Source: Rubrivivax albus (lineage in GTDB: Bacteria; Pseudomonadota; Gammaproteobacteria; Burkholderiales; Burkholderiaceae_C). From it: 64,000 nt of DNA. Shown piece by piece: positions 11,431 to 20,772 of the stretch (positions are counted from its first letter, which is position 1; every line of letters begins with the position of its first letter). A model generated the notes under the pieces. It did no database searches, had not been told where the DNA came from, and saw only the letters and a list, made by a program, of their open reading frames with translations. The stretch is taken from the NCBI RefSeq assembly GCF_004016515.1, contig NZ_SACT01000001.1, positions 682,001 through 746,000 of the forward strand, in the 5' to 3' direction. Position numbers and translations under genes: made by a program.

Positions 11431-12399
11431 ATGAACGTCACGCTGCGCCAGATGCGGGTGTTCGCCGAGGTGGCGCGGCGGCTGAGCTTCGTGCGCGCGG
11501 CCGAGGCGCTGCACCTGACCCCGCCGGCGGTGACCATGCAGGTCAAGGAACTGGAGGCCGCGGTGGGCCTGCCGCTCTTCGAGCGCAGCGGCCGCCAGGT
11601 GTCGCTGACCACCGCAGGTGAGTACCTGCTCCTGCACGCGCGCCGCATGCTCGCGGTGCTGAAGGACGCCGAGGACGCGATGGCGCGGCTCAAGCACGTG
11701 GAGGTCGGCCGGCTCGACGTGGGCCTGGTCAGCACCGCCAAGTACTTCCTGCCGCGGCTGCTGGTCCAGTTCCGCGAGCAGCATCCGGGCGTCGAGCTCA
11801 AGCTGCACGTGTCGGCCAACCGCGAACAGCTGGTGGCGCTGCTGCGCGGCAACGAGATCGACCTGGCCATCATGGGCCGGCCGCCCAAGGACCTGGCCAC
11901 GCGGGCCGAGGCCTTTGCCGCCCACCCGCAGGTGTTCGTCGCGCCGCCGGACCATCCGCTGCTGCGCGTGCATCCGGTGACCCCGTTGGCGCTGGAGCGG
12001 GAGCCGTTCATCGCCCGCGAACCCGGCTCCGGCACGCGCAAGCACATGGAGGACTTCTTCGCCCGCCATCGCATCGCACCGCCGTTGGCGATGGAGATGC
12101 CCAGCAACGAGAGCATCAAGCAGGCGGTGATGGCCGGCATGGGGCTGAGTTTCCTGTCGCTGCACACCATCGGGCTGGAGGTGAGGAGCGGCCTGCTCGG
12201 CATCCTCGACGTGCAGGACGCACCTATCGTGCGCAGCTGGAACGTGGTGCACCTGTCGGGGCGCACGCTGTCGCCGGCGGCCGAGGCGCTGCGCTACTTC
12301 GTGCTGGAGCATGGCGAGGCCATGCTGGCCGCGCACGACGCACCGCTGATGGTCGGGCCCAACGACCCGCGGGCCACCGCGACGCTCAGTTCGGCGTGA
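11431..12399 (+). CDS. cbbR: LysR-type regulator of the cbb operon
   Basis: A 322-residue LysR regulator divergent from cbbL, the classical CbbR arrangement; CbbR activates cbb transcription in response to metabolites such as RuBP or NADPH. The N-terminal winged helix ([30 protein letters not shown]) is at about 4-34; that stretch in short is [13 protein letters not shown]. The effector domain follows to the end. Its 3' end overlaps the convergent Bug receptor gene by 14 bases, so the last codons are used on both strands. TAATTA lies 11 bases before the ATG and could be its -10 element. Confidence 0.93.
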   Translation: MNVTLRQMRVFAEVARRLSFVRAAEALHLTPPAVTMQVKELEAAVGLPLFERSGRQVSLTTAGEYLLLHARRMLAVLKDAEDAMARLKHVEVGRLDVGLVSTAKYFLPRLLVQFREQHPGVELKLHVSANREQLVALLRGNEIDLAIMGRPPKDLATRAEAFAAHPQVFVAPPDHPLLRVHPVTPLALEREPFIAREPGSGTRKHMEDFFARHRIAPPLAMEMPSNESIKQAVMAGMGLSFLSLHTIGLEVRSGLLGILDVQDAPIVRSWNVVHLSGRTLSPAAEALRYFVLEHGEAMLAAHDAPLMVGPNDPRATATLSSA

Positions 12400-13387
12400 T
12401 GCCCGCGCGGCGGATCACCGCGCCCCAGCGCTCGATCTCGCGAGCCAGCAGCTCGGCCATGGCGTCCGGCGTGCTGCCCTGCAGGCGCACGCCCAGCGCG
12501 GCCAGGCGATCGCGCACCACCTGCGCCGACAGGGCGGCGAGCGCGGCCTCGTGCAGCAGCTGCAGTGCCGTCGTCGGCGTGCCAGCGGGCGCCGCCAGTC
12601 CGTTCCACGAGGTGACCTCGTACGACGCCACGCCCGATTCGGTCACGGTAGGCACGGCCGGCAGGGCGGCGTTGCGCCGTGGGCCAGTGACGGCCAGCGC
12701 GCGCACGGCGCCGGCCTGCACCTGCGGCAGCATCGGGCCGACGATCTCGAAGGCCACGTCCACCTGCCCGCCGCGCAGTGCGGCCAGCACTGCCGGGCTG
12801 CCGTTGTAGGGCACGGCCAGGCTGTCCACGCCGGCCGTGGTGTCGAACAGGCGGCCCGCCAGGTGCTGTGTGCTGCCTGGTGCGATGCTGCCCACGGTCA
12901 GGCGGCCCGGGTTCGCCTTGGCAAAGGCCAGCAGGTCGGCCAACGTGTTGAAACGGCTGCCCGCGGGCACGAACAGTCCGAGGTCGAAGAAGCCCAGCGT
13001 GGTGATCGGTGTGAAGGCGCGGCGTGGGTCCACCGGCAACTGCCGGAACAGCCCGACGCTGACCGCGTGGCCATTGCTCATCAGCAGCAGCGTGTGGCCA
13101 TCGGGCGACTCCGACGCCACGGCCCGGCTGGCGACGATGCTGCCCGCGCCGGGCTTGTTCTCGATGACCACCGGCTGGCCGAGATGCTCCGCCATCTGCT
13201 CGGCCAAGCTGCGCGCCATCAGGTCGGCGATGCCGCCGGCGCCGAACGGTACGACGAGGGTGATCGGGCGCTGCGGAAACCGCCCCTGCGCGCGCAGCGC
13301 CGGCGAGAACGCGAGGGCGGTGGCCGTCAGCATCGTCCGGCGGGTGGGCCCGCGGTCGACGCGACGCGCTGAGACAGGCATCGGCAT
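12386..13387 (-). CDS. Bug/TctC-family periplasmic solute-binding protein
   Basis: A tripartite-tricarboxylate-transporter receptor family member of 333 residues, expected to bind a carboxylated small molecule in the periplasm. The N-terminus has RRTMLTATALAFSPALRAQG with an Arg pair at 16-17 and an AxA-like cleavage site near 33, compatible with Tat or Sec export. The core shows FPQRPITLVVPFGAGG and the PGAGSIVASR loop typical of Bug proteins. No TctA/TctB partners are nearby, as is common for the expanded Bug family in Burkholderiales. The start at 13387 is preferred because TAGCAT ends 7 bases before it; the ATG at 13396 adds three residues. Confidence 0.85.
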   Translation of the reverse strand: MPMPVSARRVDRGPTRRTMLTATALAFSPALRAQGRFPQRPITLVVPFGAGGIADLMARSLAEQMAEHLGQPVVIENKPGAGSIVASRAVASESPDGHTLLLMSNGHAVSVGLFRQLPVDPRRAFTPITTLGFFDLGLFVPAGSRFNTLADLLAFAKANPGRLTVGSIAPGSTQHLAGRLFDTTAGVDSLAVPYNGSPAVLAALRGGQVDVAFEIVGPMLPQVQAGAVRALAVTGPRRNAALPAVPTVTESGVASYEVTSWNGLAAPAGTPTTALQLLHEAALAALSAQVVRDRLAALGVRLQGSTPDAMAELLAREIERWGAVIRRAGITPN

Positions 13388-13422
13388 GGCCACCATGCTA
13401 CGGCCTGGCAGTGCGGTGCCGC

Positions 13423-14319
13423 TCAGCGCTGCATCAGCGCCTCTGCCGCCGCGGCCTCCACCGCGCGGCCCAGGCCCGCCAGCAGGGTGGACGCGGCGCG
13501 TGCGTGCTGCCAGAACAGCGGCACGTCCAGCGGCGTGCCCGGCACCAGTTCGACCAGCGAGCCGTCCTGCAGGTGCGGCGCGACCAGGGCCAGAGGCTGC
13601 ATGCCCCAGCCCATGTCGGCCAGTGCCGCGGTGACGAAGGCCTGCGTGGACGGCACCGTGTGGTGGGGCAGGTCGACATCACGGTGGCACAGTCGCCGCA
13701 CCCATCGGGCCTGGAGGTCGTCCTTGCTGTTGAAGACCAGGCTCGGTGCCTGTGTGAGGTTGCCGGCGCCGACCCCGCCGGCGAAGTGGCGGGCCCGGAA
13801 GGACGGGCTGGCCGCCGCCACGTAGCGCATGGCGCCCAGCGGCCGACTGCCGCAGCCCGTGGGCGCCTTGGCGCTGCCGGTCACCGCGGCGAGCACCGTG
13901 CCGTTGCGCAGCCACTCGGCGGTGTGGTCCTGGTCGTCCACCGACAGGGCCAGCAGCACCGGTGCGGCGGCGGCGAAGGTGGCAACGGCCGGCGCAAACC
14001 AGGTGGCCAGACTGTCGGCATTGACGGCCACCGGCACGGTCACCCGCGCGTCGCCCGCGGATCCGAGCCCCGGCAGCATGCCCTGCAGGTCCTGTTCGAG
14101 CAGGCGCACGCGGTCCACGTGCTGGCACAGGCGCCGCCCCGTCTCGGTGGCCAGGCAGGGCTGGGCGCGCACGACCAGCGCGCAGCCGATGCGTTCTTCC
14201 AGCGCCCGTATGCGCTGAGACACGGCCGACGGCGTGACATGCAACACCTGGGCCGCGCGCTCGAAGCTGCCTTCGCGGATGACCGCGGCCAGGGCGGACA
14301 GTGCCGCGTAGTCCAACAT
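13423..14319 (-). CDS. argP: LysR-family regulator ArgP (IciA-like)
   Basis: A 298-residue LysR regulator, divergent from a LysE-family exporter as in the classical argP-argO pair. ArgP senses lysine and arginine and activates argO. The helix-turn-helix runs over about residues 3-60 (SFERAAQVLHVTPSAVSQR), followed by a short linker and an effector domain with the NADSLATWF region typical of ArgP. An inverted repeat immediately upstream of the start may be its binding site. Confidence 0.88.
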   Translation of the reverse strand: MLDYAALSALAAVIREGSFERAAQVLHVTPSAVSQRIRALEERIGCALVVRAQPCLATETGRRLCQHVDRVRLLEQDLQGMLPGLGSAGDARVTVPVAVNADSLATWFAPAVATFAAAAPVLLALSVDDQDHTAEWLRNGTVLAAVTGSAKAPTGCGSRPLGAMRYVAAASPSFRARHFAGGVGAGNLTQAPSLVFNSKDDLQARWVRRLCHRDVDLPHHTVPSTQAFVTAALADMGWGMQPLALVAPHLQDGSLVELVPGTPLDVPLFWQHARAASTLLAGLGRAVEAAAAEALMQR

Positions 14320-14321
14320 GA

Positions 14322-14342
14322 TTCAGTCCAGCTACAGCTGAA
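14322..14342. promoter_or_regulatory. Inverted repeat, candidate ArgP binding site
   Basis: TTCAG (14322-14326), 11 bases, CTGAA (14338-14342). It lies between the divergent argP and argO genes, 3 bases from the argP start and 53 from the argO start. Position and 5-11-5 geometry suit a LysR-type site; location next to argP suggests autoregulation. Confidence 0.45.
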
Positions 14343-14394
14343 GTAGACGATTGAGTTTGGCTAATTGTTTTCCTGTGTGCAAGATCGGTGGGTG

Positions 14395-15042
14395 ATGCTG
14401 CCGACCGACCCTCTGCTGCCCGGCTTGCCAGTCCTGGCCCAGGGCTTTGCGCTCGGGTTCGGGCTCATCGTGGCCATCGGCGCGCAGAACGCCTTCGTGC
14501 TGCGCCAGGGCCTGCGCCGCGAGCACGTCGCCAGCGTGGTGCTGTTCTGCGCCGCCGCCGACGCAGTGCTCATCGCCGCAGGCGTGCTCGGCATGGCCCA
14601 GGCCCTGGGCGAGCGGCCCGGGGTGGCGCGTGTGCTGGCGGTCGCCGGCGCCCTGTTCCTGGCCGTGTACGGCTGGCGGGCGCTGCAGCGGGCGCGTCGG
14701 CCGCAAGGCCTGGATGCGGCCGCCGACGGTGCCAGCCTGACCCGCACGGGCGCACTGGCACAGGCCGCCGCCTTCACCCTGCTGAATCCGCACGTCTACC
14801 TGGACACGGTGCTGCTGGTGGGCAGCATCGGCGCCCAGCAGCCGGCCGGTCTGCGGGCGTGGTTCGTGGCCGGCGCCAGCGGCGCCAGCCTGCTGTGGTT
14901 CGTATTGCTGGGTTTCGGTGCCCGGGCGCTGGCACCGTGGTTCGCCTGGCCGCGCGCCTGGCAGGTGCTGGACGGCCTGATCGCGGTCACGATGGGGGGG
15001 CTCGCCGTGCTGCTGATGCGGCACGCGGCGCTGGGCCCGTGA
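14395..15042 (+). CDS. argO: LysE/ArgO-family amino acid exporter
   Basis: Inner membrane exporter for arginine and/or lysine and toxic analogues, 215 residues with about six hydrophobic segments. The conserved LysE-family beginning GFGLIVAIGAQNAFVLRQGL is near 23-42, and LLNPHVYLDTVLLVG marks the central conserved Asn-Pro and Asp segment. The ATG at 14395 is chosen; a TTG 30 bases upstream would extend the frame but is unlikely. Expression is expected to depend on the divergent ArgP. Confidence 0.9.
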   Translation: MLPTDPLLPGLPVLAQGFALGFGLIVAIGAQNAFVLRQGLRREHVASVVLFCAAADAVLIAAGVLGMAQALGERPGVARVLAVAGALFLAVYGWRALQRARRPQGLDAAADGASLTRTGALAQAAAFTLLNPHVYLDTVLLVGSIGAQQPAGLRAWFVAGASGASLLWFVLLGFGARALAPWFAWPRAWQVLDGLIAVTMGGLAVLLMRHAALGP

Positions 15043-15093
15043 CGGGCCGTGCCCGCTGGCAGCGCCGGGCCCGCGCACCGGCGGCGCGCGCGC

Positions 15094-15708
15094 TCAGAAG
15101 CCCAGTGAGGCCAGCAGGTCGTCGACGTCGCCCTGGTCCAGGGCCTTGCCTTCCACCTGCGGGCCCTGCAGGTCCTGCTGTGGCTGGTGCTTCAGATCGG
15201 ACGCCTGCATCGGTGCGTGCTTGAGCAGCAGGCCGAGCAGCTGGTCCTCGGTCTCGCTGATGATCCTCACCACCTTCTGGATCACCTGGCCCGAGAGGTC
15301 CTGGAAGTCCTGGCTGAGCATGATCTCGCTGAGCGTCTCGTGCTGCTGGTCGGCGCGCGCGGCGGCCTGTTCGGCGAAGCGGCGGGCCTCGGCCAGCAGG
15401 GCGGCCTGCTCGGCGCTGGCGCCGACAGCGGCGGCGTCGAGCTTGGCACACAGCGTTTGGGCATCGTCGCGCAGCGCGCGGCATTCCGGCTGCCCCTGCT
15501 CGACCAGGCCAAGCACCTTGTGCGCGGCGCGGTCGGTGAGCTGGCCGACGTAGACCAGACGCTCGCGGGCGTCCGGGATCTCGCTGGCGATCCGGTGCAA
15601 GTAACCGTCCACGCCGAGCTGCACGACCGCGCTGTGCAGCTGCCGCGCCACATGACCCAGCTCGTCGTAGACGTCGTCCTTCGCGCTGTCGTTGTCACGC
15701 GTGTTCAC
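15094..15708 (-). CDS. cheZ: Chemotaxis phosphatase CheZ, outside a chemotaxis cluster
   Basis: Dephosphorylates CheY-P to reset the flagellar motor signal. The 204 residues are mostly alpha-helical. The catalytic segment QDFQDLSGQVIQKVV contains Asp137 and Gln141, equivalent to E. coli Asp143 and Gln147. The extreme C-terminus DVDDLLASLGF is the CheY-binding peptide. The start is a GTG at 15708 with GGAGG 8 bases upstream. No other che or flagellar gene lies in the window: neighbours are argO and ccmI. A sigma-28-like promoter at 15853-15879 explains how it could still be co-regulated with motility. Confidence 0.93.
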   Translation of the reverse strand: MNTRDNDSAKDDVYDELGHVARQLHSAVVQLGVDGYLHRIASEIPDARERLVYVGQLTDRAAHKVLGLVEQGQPECRALRDDAQTLCAKLDAAAVGASAEQAALLAEARRFAEQAAARADQQHETLSEIMLSQDFQDLSGQVIQKVVRIISETEDQLLGLLLKHAPMQASDLKHQPQQDLQGPQVEGKALDQGDVDDLLASLGF

Positions 15709-15788
15709 GCCTGGTCCTCCGCGCGGGTACCCGATGCCGTCGCCTGGCGGGGTACGGTGGAGGCGGACGGGACGCTCTTCTTGTGCAT
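15705..15788 (-). CDS. Small ORF (27 aa) overlapping the cheZ start
   Basis: An ATG at 15788 preceded by GGGAG at good spacing opens a 27-codon frame (starts MHKKSVPSAS, ends TRAEDQA). Its TGA overlaps the cheZ GTG as GTGA, the same junction type used between real operon genes nearby. It could be a leader peptide coupling translation to cheZ. No homology is recognised, and it may be a chance frame in GC-rich DNA. Confidence 0.35.
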   Translation of the reverse strand: MHKKSVPSASTVPRQATASGTRAEDQA

Positions 15789-15852
15789 GCCGAACTCCCA
15801 ACGGACGGCGCTGCCCCGCCAGAGGGCGAGGCACAACGGGTCCACCTGCCTG

Positions 15853-15879
15853 TGATCGGCCGATCACGTCCGAGCTTGA
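15853..15879 (-). promoter_or_regulatory. Sigma-28 (FliA)-like promoter upstream of cheZ
   Basis: On the minus strand the sequence reads TCAAGCTC, 11 bases, GCCGATCA. The enterobacterial sigma-28 consensus is TAAAGTTT-N11-GCCGATAA: the spacing is exact, the -10 matches 7 of 8 and the -35 matches 5 of 8. It lies 145 bases before the cheZ start and just before the small ORF. No other promoter-like sequence stands out there. Confidence 0.6.
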
Positions 15880-15918
15880 GGGGGAATCTCTCGCGCCCCT
15901 CGTGCGAAACCCCCCCGG

Positions 15919-17142
15919 CTATCGCCGGACGCGGTCGATCTGCAGTTCGACGGTGCCGCTCGGCGCCACCGGCACCGATTCGCCCTCGAGATCACCCGGC
16001 TGCGGCGTGGCATTGCCAGTGCGCGAGACACGGGCGCCGACCACCACACGCGCCTGGCCGGACAGGCGCATCGCCGGCATCATGGCCGAGCTGTCGTCCA
16101 GGGTCACCTGCACCGGCTCGGCCGTGGCCGGTAGCCGGGCGATGGCCACCGGCATCCGCGGGCCTTCGGCGGCGCGGGCAAAGACGAACAGCGTGTCGCC
16201 AGGCTGCAGCTGGCCGGCCAGGGCAGGGTCCAGGCGGACGCTGACCTGCAGGCCGCCGGCCGATGCGGCAGGCGTGGGCGGGACAGGAGCCGGGGCGTCG
16301 GCCGGCAGGCCAGCGGCGGCCCGGGCTTCGGCGATGCCGGGGTCCAGGCCGCCGGCAAACGGGCTGTCCGGCGGCGCCAGCGCCTTGGCGCGGGTCCAGT
16401 GGGCCAGCGCAGCCTTGGGGTCGCCGCGTTCGAACGCGGCCGAGCCGGCCAGGGCCAGCGACTTCAGGTGGTCCGGGTCCAGCGTCAGCGCCTGCAGCAC
16501 CAGCTTCTCCGGCTCGCCAGCCAACGTGCGCCCCTGGGTCATGGCCAGCACGTCGGCGTAGTCGGCCAGCAGGTTGGCGTCGGGGGTCATGCGCTGCATG
16601 GCCTCGCGGTAGGCGTCGCGGGCCTCGTCGAAGCGCTGCAGGCCGGCGTAGGCGCGGCCCAGCAGCAGCCAGCCCTGCGGATCGGCCGGGTCGGCCTTCA
16701 TGCGGTCGGCCAGGCGCTGCACCAGGGTGTCGATGTCGGCCGCCGTGGCGTGCGCGGGCGGCTGCGCCAGCACCGGATCCAGCCCGCGCCGGTCGCCGAG
16801 CTGAGCGTAGAGCAGCACGGCCGTGGCCGGCACCAGCACGGCCAGGGCCAGGGCGCTGGCACGGGCGCCGCGCGGCGCGGCGCTGCTGGGCCGGGTGTCG
16901 TCGTCAGCGGTCTCTTCCAGCGCGCGCCGCTCGAGTTCGGTACGCGCCTGGGCATGCTGCTCGGCGGTGAGTTCGCCGGCGGCCAGTTCGGCGTCGAGCT
17001 CGGCCATGGCGTCGCGCAGGACGCGCAGGTTGGTCTGTGCAGTGTCGTCGATGGCCGGTGCCTTGACCGCGAGCAGCGGGCGCACCAGCACGCCCAGCGA
17101 CACCACCACCATGATGGCGGCGAGGATCCAGAACATCGTCAT
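15919..17142 (-). CDS. ccmI: Cytochrome c maturation protein CcmI (TPR domain)
   Basis: Apocytochrome chaperone that delivers the apoprotein to the CcmF/H haem lyase. The 407 residues begin with a membrane segment (MFWILAAIMVVVSLGVLVRP), a cytoplasmic coiled region rich in Glu/Ala, a second membrane segment near 95-115, then a periplasmic domain with tetratricopeptide repeats (about 130-260) and a C-terminal beta-rich domain. It overlaps ccmH by ATGA and ends the operon. A short CCGGC/GCCGG hairpin covers its stop codon and is followed by GGGGGTTT on the minus strand, a weak terminator candidate. Confidence 0.92.
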   Translation of the reverse strand: MTMFWILAAIMVVVSLGVLVRPLLAVKAPAIDDTAQTNLRVLRDAMAELDAELAAGELTAEQHAQARTELERRALEETADDDTRPSSAAPRGARASALALAVLVPATAVLLYAQLGDRRGLDPVLAQPPAHATAADIDTLVQRLADRMKADPADPQGWLLLGRAYAGLQRFDEARDAYREAMQRMTPDANLLADYADVLAMTQGRTLAGEPEKLVLQALTLDPDHLKSLALAGSAAFERGDPKAALAHWTRAKALAPPDSPFAGGLDPGIAEARAAAGLPADAPAPVPPTPAASAGGLQVSVRLDPALAGQLQPGDTLFVFARAAEGPRMPVAIARLPATAEPVQVTLDDSSAMMPAMRLSGQARVVVGARVSRTGNATPQPGDLEGESVPVAPSGTVELQIDRVRR

Positions 17143-17648
17143 CGGGGGGTCTCGGGGCCGCGCGCGTCCGGAACGTCCGCAGAGGCCAGCAGCTCACGGG
17201 CGCGGCGCGCCTCGGCATCGCTCAACGGCGCCGCGGCGGCCGCCGCGGCACTGCGGCGCTGCCGCAGCGTGCGTGACATGACCCAGGCCATGGCCGCCAG
17301 CAGCACGAAGGGGCCGATCCACAGCAGCCAGGTCAGCGGCTTGAACGGCGGCTTGTAGAGCACGAAGTCGCCGTAGCGATCGACCATGTAGGCGCGGATT
17401 TCATCGGGCGTGCGCCCGGCGATCAGTTGCTCGCGCACCTGCTGGCGCAGGTCCACGGCCAGGTCGGCGTTGGACGCGGCGATGGTCTCGTTCTGGCAGA
17501 CCAGGCAGCGCAGGTCGTGCGCGATCTCGAAGACCTTGGCCTCGAGCGCAGGGTCTGCCGCGAGCGGGCGGGCTTCCTGGGCGCCGGCCGTGGCCAGCGC
17601 GCACGCCAGCCCGGCCGCCGCCAGCGTGGCGACGATCCGGTTAGCCAT
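17139..17648 (-). CDS. ccmH: Cytochrome c maturation protein CcmH
   Basis: Membrane-anchored thiol-redox component that reduces apocytochrome c Cys pairs for haem attachment. The 169 residues include a signal peptide (about 1-23), the diagnostic LRCLVCQN motif with Cys48 and Cys51, the three-helix domain, then one membrane segment near 105-128. It is the short CcmH form, with the TPR part carried by separate ccmI. It overlaps ccmG by 8 bases and ccmI by 4. Confidence 0.95.
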   Translation of the reverse strand: MANRIVATLAAAGLACALATAGAQEARPLAADPALEAKVFEIAHDLRCLVCQNETIAASNADLAVDLRQQVREQLIAGRTPDEIRAYMVDRYGDFVLYKPPFKPLTWLLWIGPFVLLAAMAWVMSRTLRQRRSAAAAAAAPLSDAEARRARELLASADVPDARGPETPR

Positions 17649-18165
17649 CGAGCTTCTTCAGCAACGGCAGGATCTCGTCGTTCAGCGCCTGCGGCGTGAT
17701 CGGCCCGATCTGCTTGTGGCGGATGACGCCGTTGCGGTCGATGACAAAAGTCTCGGGTACGCCGTAGACGCCGAAGTCGATGCCCACGCGGCCGTTGCCG
17801 TCGGCGGCGATGGCCTGGTACGGGTCGCCGTGGCGGGCCAGCCAGCGCTTGGCATCCTCCGGCTTGTCCTTGTAGTTCAGGCCCACCACGTTGACGCCCG
17901 GCATGCGTGCGAGCTGCGTCACGTAGGGATGCTCGGCCAGGCAGGGCACGCACCAGGATGCGAAGACGTTGAGCACCCAGACCTTGCCCTTCATCTGCTC
18001 GGCCGCGAAGCTGACAGCCGGGTCGTTGAGTGTGGGCAGGCTGAAGGCCGGCGCCGGCTTGTCGATCAGCGGCGACGGCACCTCGCGCGGGTTGAGCTTC
18101 AGGCCCACACCCAGGAACAGCGCCAGCACCACGAAGATGCCCAGCGGGATCAGGTAGCGCTTCAT
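17641..18165 (-). CDS. ccmG: Thiol:disulfide interchange protein CcmG/DsbE
   Basis: Periplasmic, membrane-anchored thioredoxin-like protein that keeps apocytochrome and CcmH thiols reduced. In 174 residues: an N-terminal membrane anchor (about 4-22), thioredoxin fold, active site WCVPC with Cys72 and Cys75, and the conserved YGVPETFVID cis-Pro region. Its start overlaps ccmF by 4 bases and its stop overlaps ccmH by 8. Confidence 0.95.
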   Translation of the reverse strand: MKRYLIPLGIFVVLALFLGVGLKLNPREVPSPLIDKPAPAFSLPTLNDPAVSFAAEQMKGKVWVLNVFASWCVPCLAEHPYVTQLARMPGVNVVGLNYKDKPEDAKRWLARHGDPYQAIAADGNGRVGIDFGVYGVPETFVIDRNGVIRHKQIGPITPQALNDEILPLLKKLDG

Positions 18166-20141
18166 GCGGCGCGCGCTCCGGTGGGCAGCGCCTCGGTGCG
18201 CCGGCTGTGCAGGCGGTAGCGCCGGTCGGCCACGGCCAGCACGCCGCCCAGGGCCATCAGCAGGCAGCCGCCCCAGATCCAGTTGACGAAGGGCTTGACG
18301 TACAGGCGCACGCTCCAGGCGGCGCCACCGTCCAGCGGTTCGCCCATGGACACGTAGAGGTCGCGCAGCACGCCGCGGTCGATGGCGACCTCGGTCATCG
18401 GCATGCGGCTGACGGTGTAGGTGCGCTTCTCGGGGTAGAGGTACTCGACGAAGCGGCCGTCGCGGCTGACCTCGAACGTGGCGCGCACCGCCACGTAGTT
18501 CGGGCCCTGCACGTCCTGCAGGCCCACGAGCTTGAAGTCGTGGCCGCCGGCGGTGGCGGTGCTGCCGATCTCCATGCGCAGGTCCTGCTCGGTCTCGTAG
18601 CCACCCACCAGCGTCACGCCGATGATGAACACGCCCACGCCGGCATGCGCCAGCAGCATGCCGTACCAGCTGCCGGTCTGCGTGCGCAGGCGCTGGCCCC
18701 ACAGCGCGAAGGGCTGGCCCTGCACGCGCAGCCACAGCGTGTGCGCCGTGGTTGCCAGGATCCAGAAGGCCAGGAACAGCATGAAGCCCACCAGCGGCTT
18801 GAAGCTGCCCATCAGGAAGGGTGCGATCAGCGCCGCCACCAGGCTGACCGCCGCCGCCCAGCGCAGCTGCACGGCCAGTTCCGGCAGCGACGCCTTCTTC
18901 CACTTCGCGATCGGGCCGATGCCGATCAGGAACATCGCCGGCACCATCAGGGGCACGAACACGGCGTTGAAGTACGACGGGCCGACCGAGATCTTGCCCA
19001 GGCCCAGCGCGTCGATGACCAGCGGGTACAGCGTGCCCAGCAGCACGGCAGCGGTGGCCACCATCAGCAGCACGTTGTTGGCCAGCAGCATGCCCTCGCG
19101 CGACACCGGCTCGAACAGCCCGCCCACGCCCACCTTCGGGCCGCGCCAGGCGAACAGTGCCAGCGAGCCGCCGATCACGATGCCCAGGAAGCTGAGGATG
19201 AAGACGCCGCGGGTGGGGTCGGTGGCAAAGGCGTGCACCGAGCTCAGCACGCCCGAGCGCACGAGGAAGGTGCCCATCAGGCTCAGGCTGAAGGCCAGGA
19301 TGGCCAGCAGCACCGTCCACATCTTGAAGCCGCCGCGCTTCTCGGTCACGGCCAGCGAGTGGATCAGCGCCGTGCCCGCCAGCCAGGGCATGAAGGACGC
19401 GTTCTCCACCGGGTCCCAGAACCACCAGCCGCCCCAGCCCAGCTCGTAGTACGCCCAGGCGCTGCCCAGCGCGATGCCCAGCGTCAGGAACAACCAGGCG
19501 GCGGTGGTCCAGGGCCGCGACCAGCGCGCCCAGGTGCTGTCCAGGCGGCCGGAGATGAGCGCCGCCACCGCGAAGGCGAAGGCCACCGAGAACCCGACAT
19601 AGCCCATGTAGAGCAGCGGCGGGTGGTAGATCATGCCCGGGTCCTGCAGCAGCGGGTTCAGGTCGCGGCCGTCGTCGGCCGCCGGCAGCAGGCGTTCGAA
19701 CGGGTTCGACGTGAACAGCGTGAAGAGCAGGAAACCGACGCTGACGAAGCCCATCACCGCGATCACGCGCGCCACCATCACGTCAGGCAACTGGCGCGAG
19801 AACGTGGCCACGGCCACCGTCCAGCCCGCGAGGATGAGCGCCCACATCAGGATCGAGCCTTCGTGGTTGCCCCAGACGGCGGTGACCTTGTAGTAGACGG
19901 GCAGGGCGGTGTTCGAGTGTTCCGCCGCCAGCAGCACGGAGAAGTCGCTGGTGACGAAGGCGTGGATCAGGCAGCCGAAGGCCACCGTCAGCAGGCCGAA
20001 GTGCACCCAGGCGGCGGGCCGCGCCAGCGCCACCCAGGCCGCCTGGCCGCGGAAACTGCCGACCAGGGGCAGCACCGTCTGCGCCAGGAGCGCCACCGCC
20101 AGCGCGAGGATGAGCGCGAAGTGCCCGATCTCCGGGATCAC
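18162..20141 (-). CDS. ccmF: Haem lyase subunit CcmF
   Basis: Large membrane protein that ligates haem to apocytochrome c with CcmH/I. The 659 residues contain many membrane segments; the WWD haem-handling signature [19 protein letters not shown] lies near 230-248. The usual length is about 640-660. The start is a GTG at 20141 that overlaps the ccmE stop (GTGA). It is the longest gene of the ccm operon. Confidence 0.96.
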   Translation of the reverse strand: MIPEIGHFALILALAVALLAQTVLPLVGSFRGQAAWVALARPAAWVHFGLLTVAFGCLIHAFVTSDFSVLLAAEHSNTALPVYYKVTAVWGNHEGSILMWALILAGWTVAVATFSRQLPDVMVARVIAVMGFVSVGFLLFTLFTSNPFERLLPAADDGRDLNPLLQDPGMIYHPPLLYMGYVGFSVAFAFAVAALISGRLDSTWARWSRPWTTAAWLFLTLGIALGSAWAYYELGWGGWWFWDPVENASFMPWLAGTALIHSLAVTEKRGGFKMWTVLLAILAFSLSLMGTFLVRSGVLSSVHAFATDPTRGVFILSFLGIVIGGSLALFAWRGPKVGVGGLFEPVSREGMLLANNVLLMVATAAVLLGTLYPLVIDALGLGKISVGPSYFNAVFVPLMVPAMFLIGIGPIAKWKKASLPELAVQLRWAAAVSLVAALIAPFLMGSFKPLVGFMLFLAFWILATTAHTLWLRVQGQPFALWGQRLRTQTGSWYGMLLAHAGVGVFIIGVTLVGGYETEQDLRMEIGSTATAGGHDFKLVGLQDVQGPNYVAVRATFEVSRDGRFVEYLYPEKRTYTVSRMPMTEVAIDRGVLRDLYVSMGEPLDGGAAWSVRLYVKPFVNWIWGGCLLMALGGVLAVADRRYRLHSRRTEALPTGARAA

Positions 20142-20614
20142 TGCCGGGCCTCCGTCTGACCCATCTGCTGCTGCAGCGACGGCATCTGGCCCTGCTTGGC
20201 CTTGGCCAACGCCTCGGCGGCCTCCGGCGGCATGTAGTTCTCGTCGTGCTTGGCCAGCACCTGGTCGGCGACGAAGACACCGTCGGGCCCCAGCTTGCCC
20301 TGGGCCACCACGCCCTTGCCTTCGGAGAACAGGTCCGGAAGCATGCCGGTGTAGGTCACGGGCACGGTCTTGGCCGTGTCGGTGACGACGAAGCGCACCG
20401 TCAGCCCGTTGGGGTCGCGCTGCAGGCTGCCGTCCTCGACCATGCCGCCGATGCGGAAGGCGCGGTCCTTCGGCGCCTCGTTGGAGGCCACTTGACTGGG
20501 GCTGAAGAAGAACACCAGGTTGCTCTGGAAGGCGTTGAGCACCAGGGCCGTGGCCACGCCGAGCGTGGCGACGCCGGCCACGATGGCCAGGGCGCGTTTG
20601 GTACGGGGTTTCAT
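20138..20614 (-). CDS. ccmE: Haem chaperone CcmE
   Basis: Periplasmic haem carrier that binds haem covalently through a His and passes it to CcmF. The 158 residues have an N-terminal membrane anchor (about 8-30), an OB-fold domain, and the haem-binding His123 in [12 protein letters not shown]. The C-terminal tail is Gln/Lys-rich and flexible. It starts inside the ccmD stop by ATGA. Confidence 0.96.
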   Translation of the reverse strand: MKPRTKRALAIVAGVATLGVATALVLNAFQSNLVFFFSPSQVASNEAPKDRAFRIGGMVEDGSLQRDPNGLTVRFVVTDTAKTVPVTYTGMLPDLFSEGKGVVAQGKLGPDGVFVADQVLAKHDENYMPPEAAEALAKAKQGQMPSLQQQMGQTEARQ

Positions 20615-20772
20615 TCGTCGATCTCCGATGCCAGCGCCTTCCGACGCTGGCGAAGGGCCCAGAGTTCCGCGGCCAGCACCAGGACCACCATGCCGAACGA
20701 GCCCCAGACGTACAGCCCGTAGCCGCCCATGGCCAGGAAGTCGTCCAGGCTCTTCCAGTAGATCCCGCTCAT
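20611..20772 (-). CDS. ccmD: Haem exporter accessory protein CcmD (53 aa)
   Basis: Small single-span protein needed to release holo-CcmE from CcmABC. The 53 residues show one membrane helix (about [20 protein letters not shown]) and a basic cytoplasmic tail [10 protein letters not shown], the standard CcmD layout. It overlaps ccmC upstream and ccmE downstream by ATGA each. Its short length makes it easy to miss; position and topology make the call secure. Confidence 0.93.
   Translation of the reverse strand: MSGIYWKSLDDFLAMGGYGLYVWGSFGMVVLVLAAELWALRQRRKALASEIDE

Noticed and set aside
14365..14394. Upstream TTG start for argO
   Set aside because: It would add ten non-conserved residues (FSCVQDRWV region); the ATG at 14395 has a GGTGG-like site and matches the family start.
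15852..15867. 16-base palindrome GTGATCGGCCGATCAC as an operator upstream of cheZ
   Set aside because: It coincides with the -10 part of the sigma-28-like promoter, whose consensus GCCGAT is itself nearly self-complementary with its flank. The promoter explains it better.
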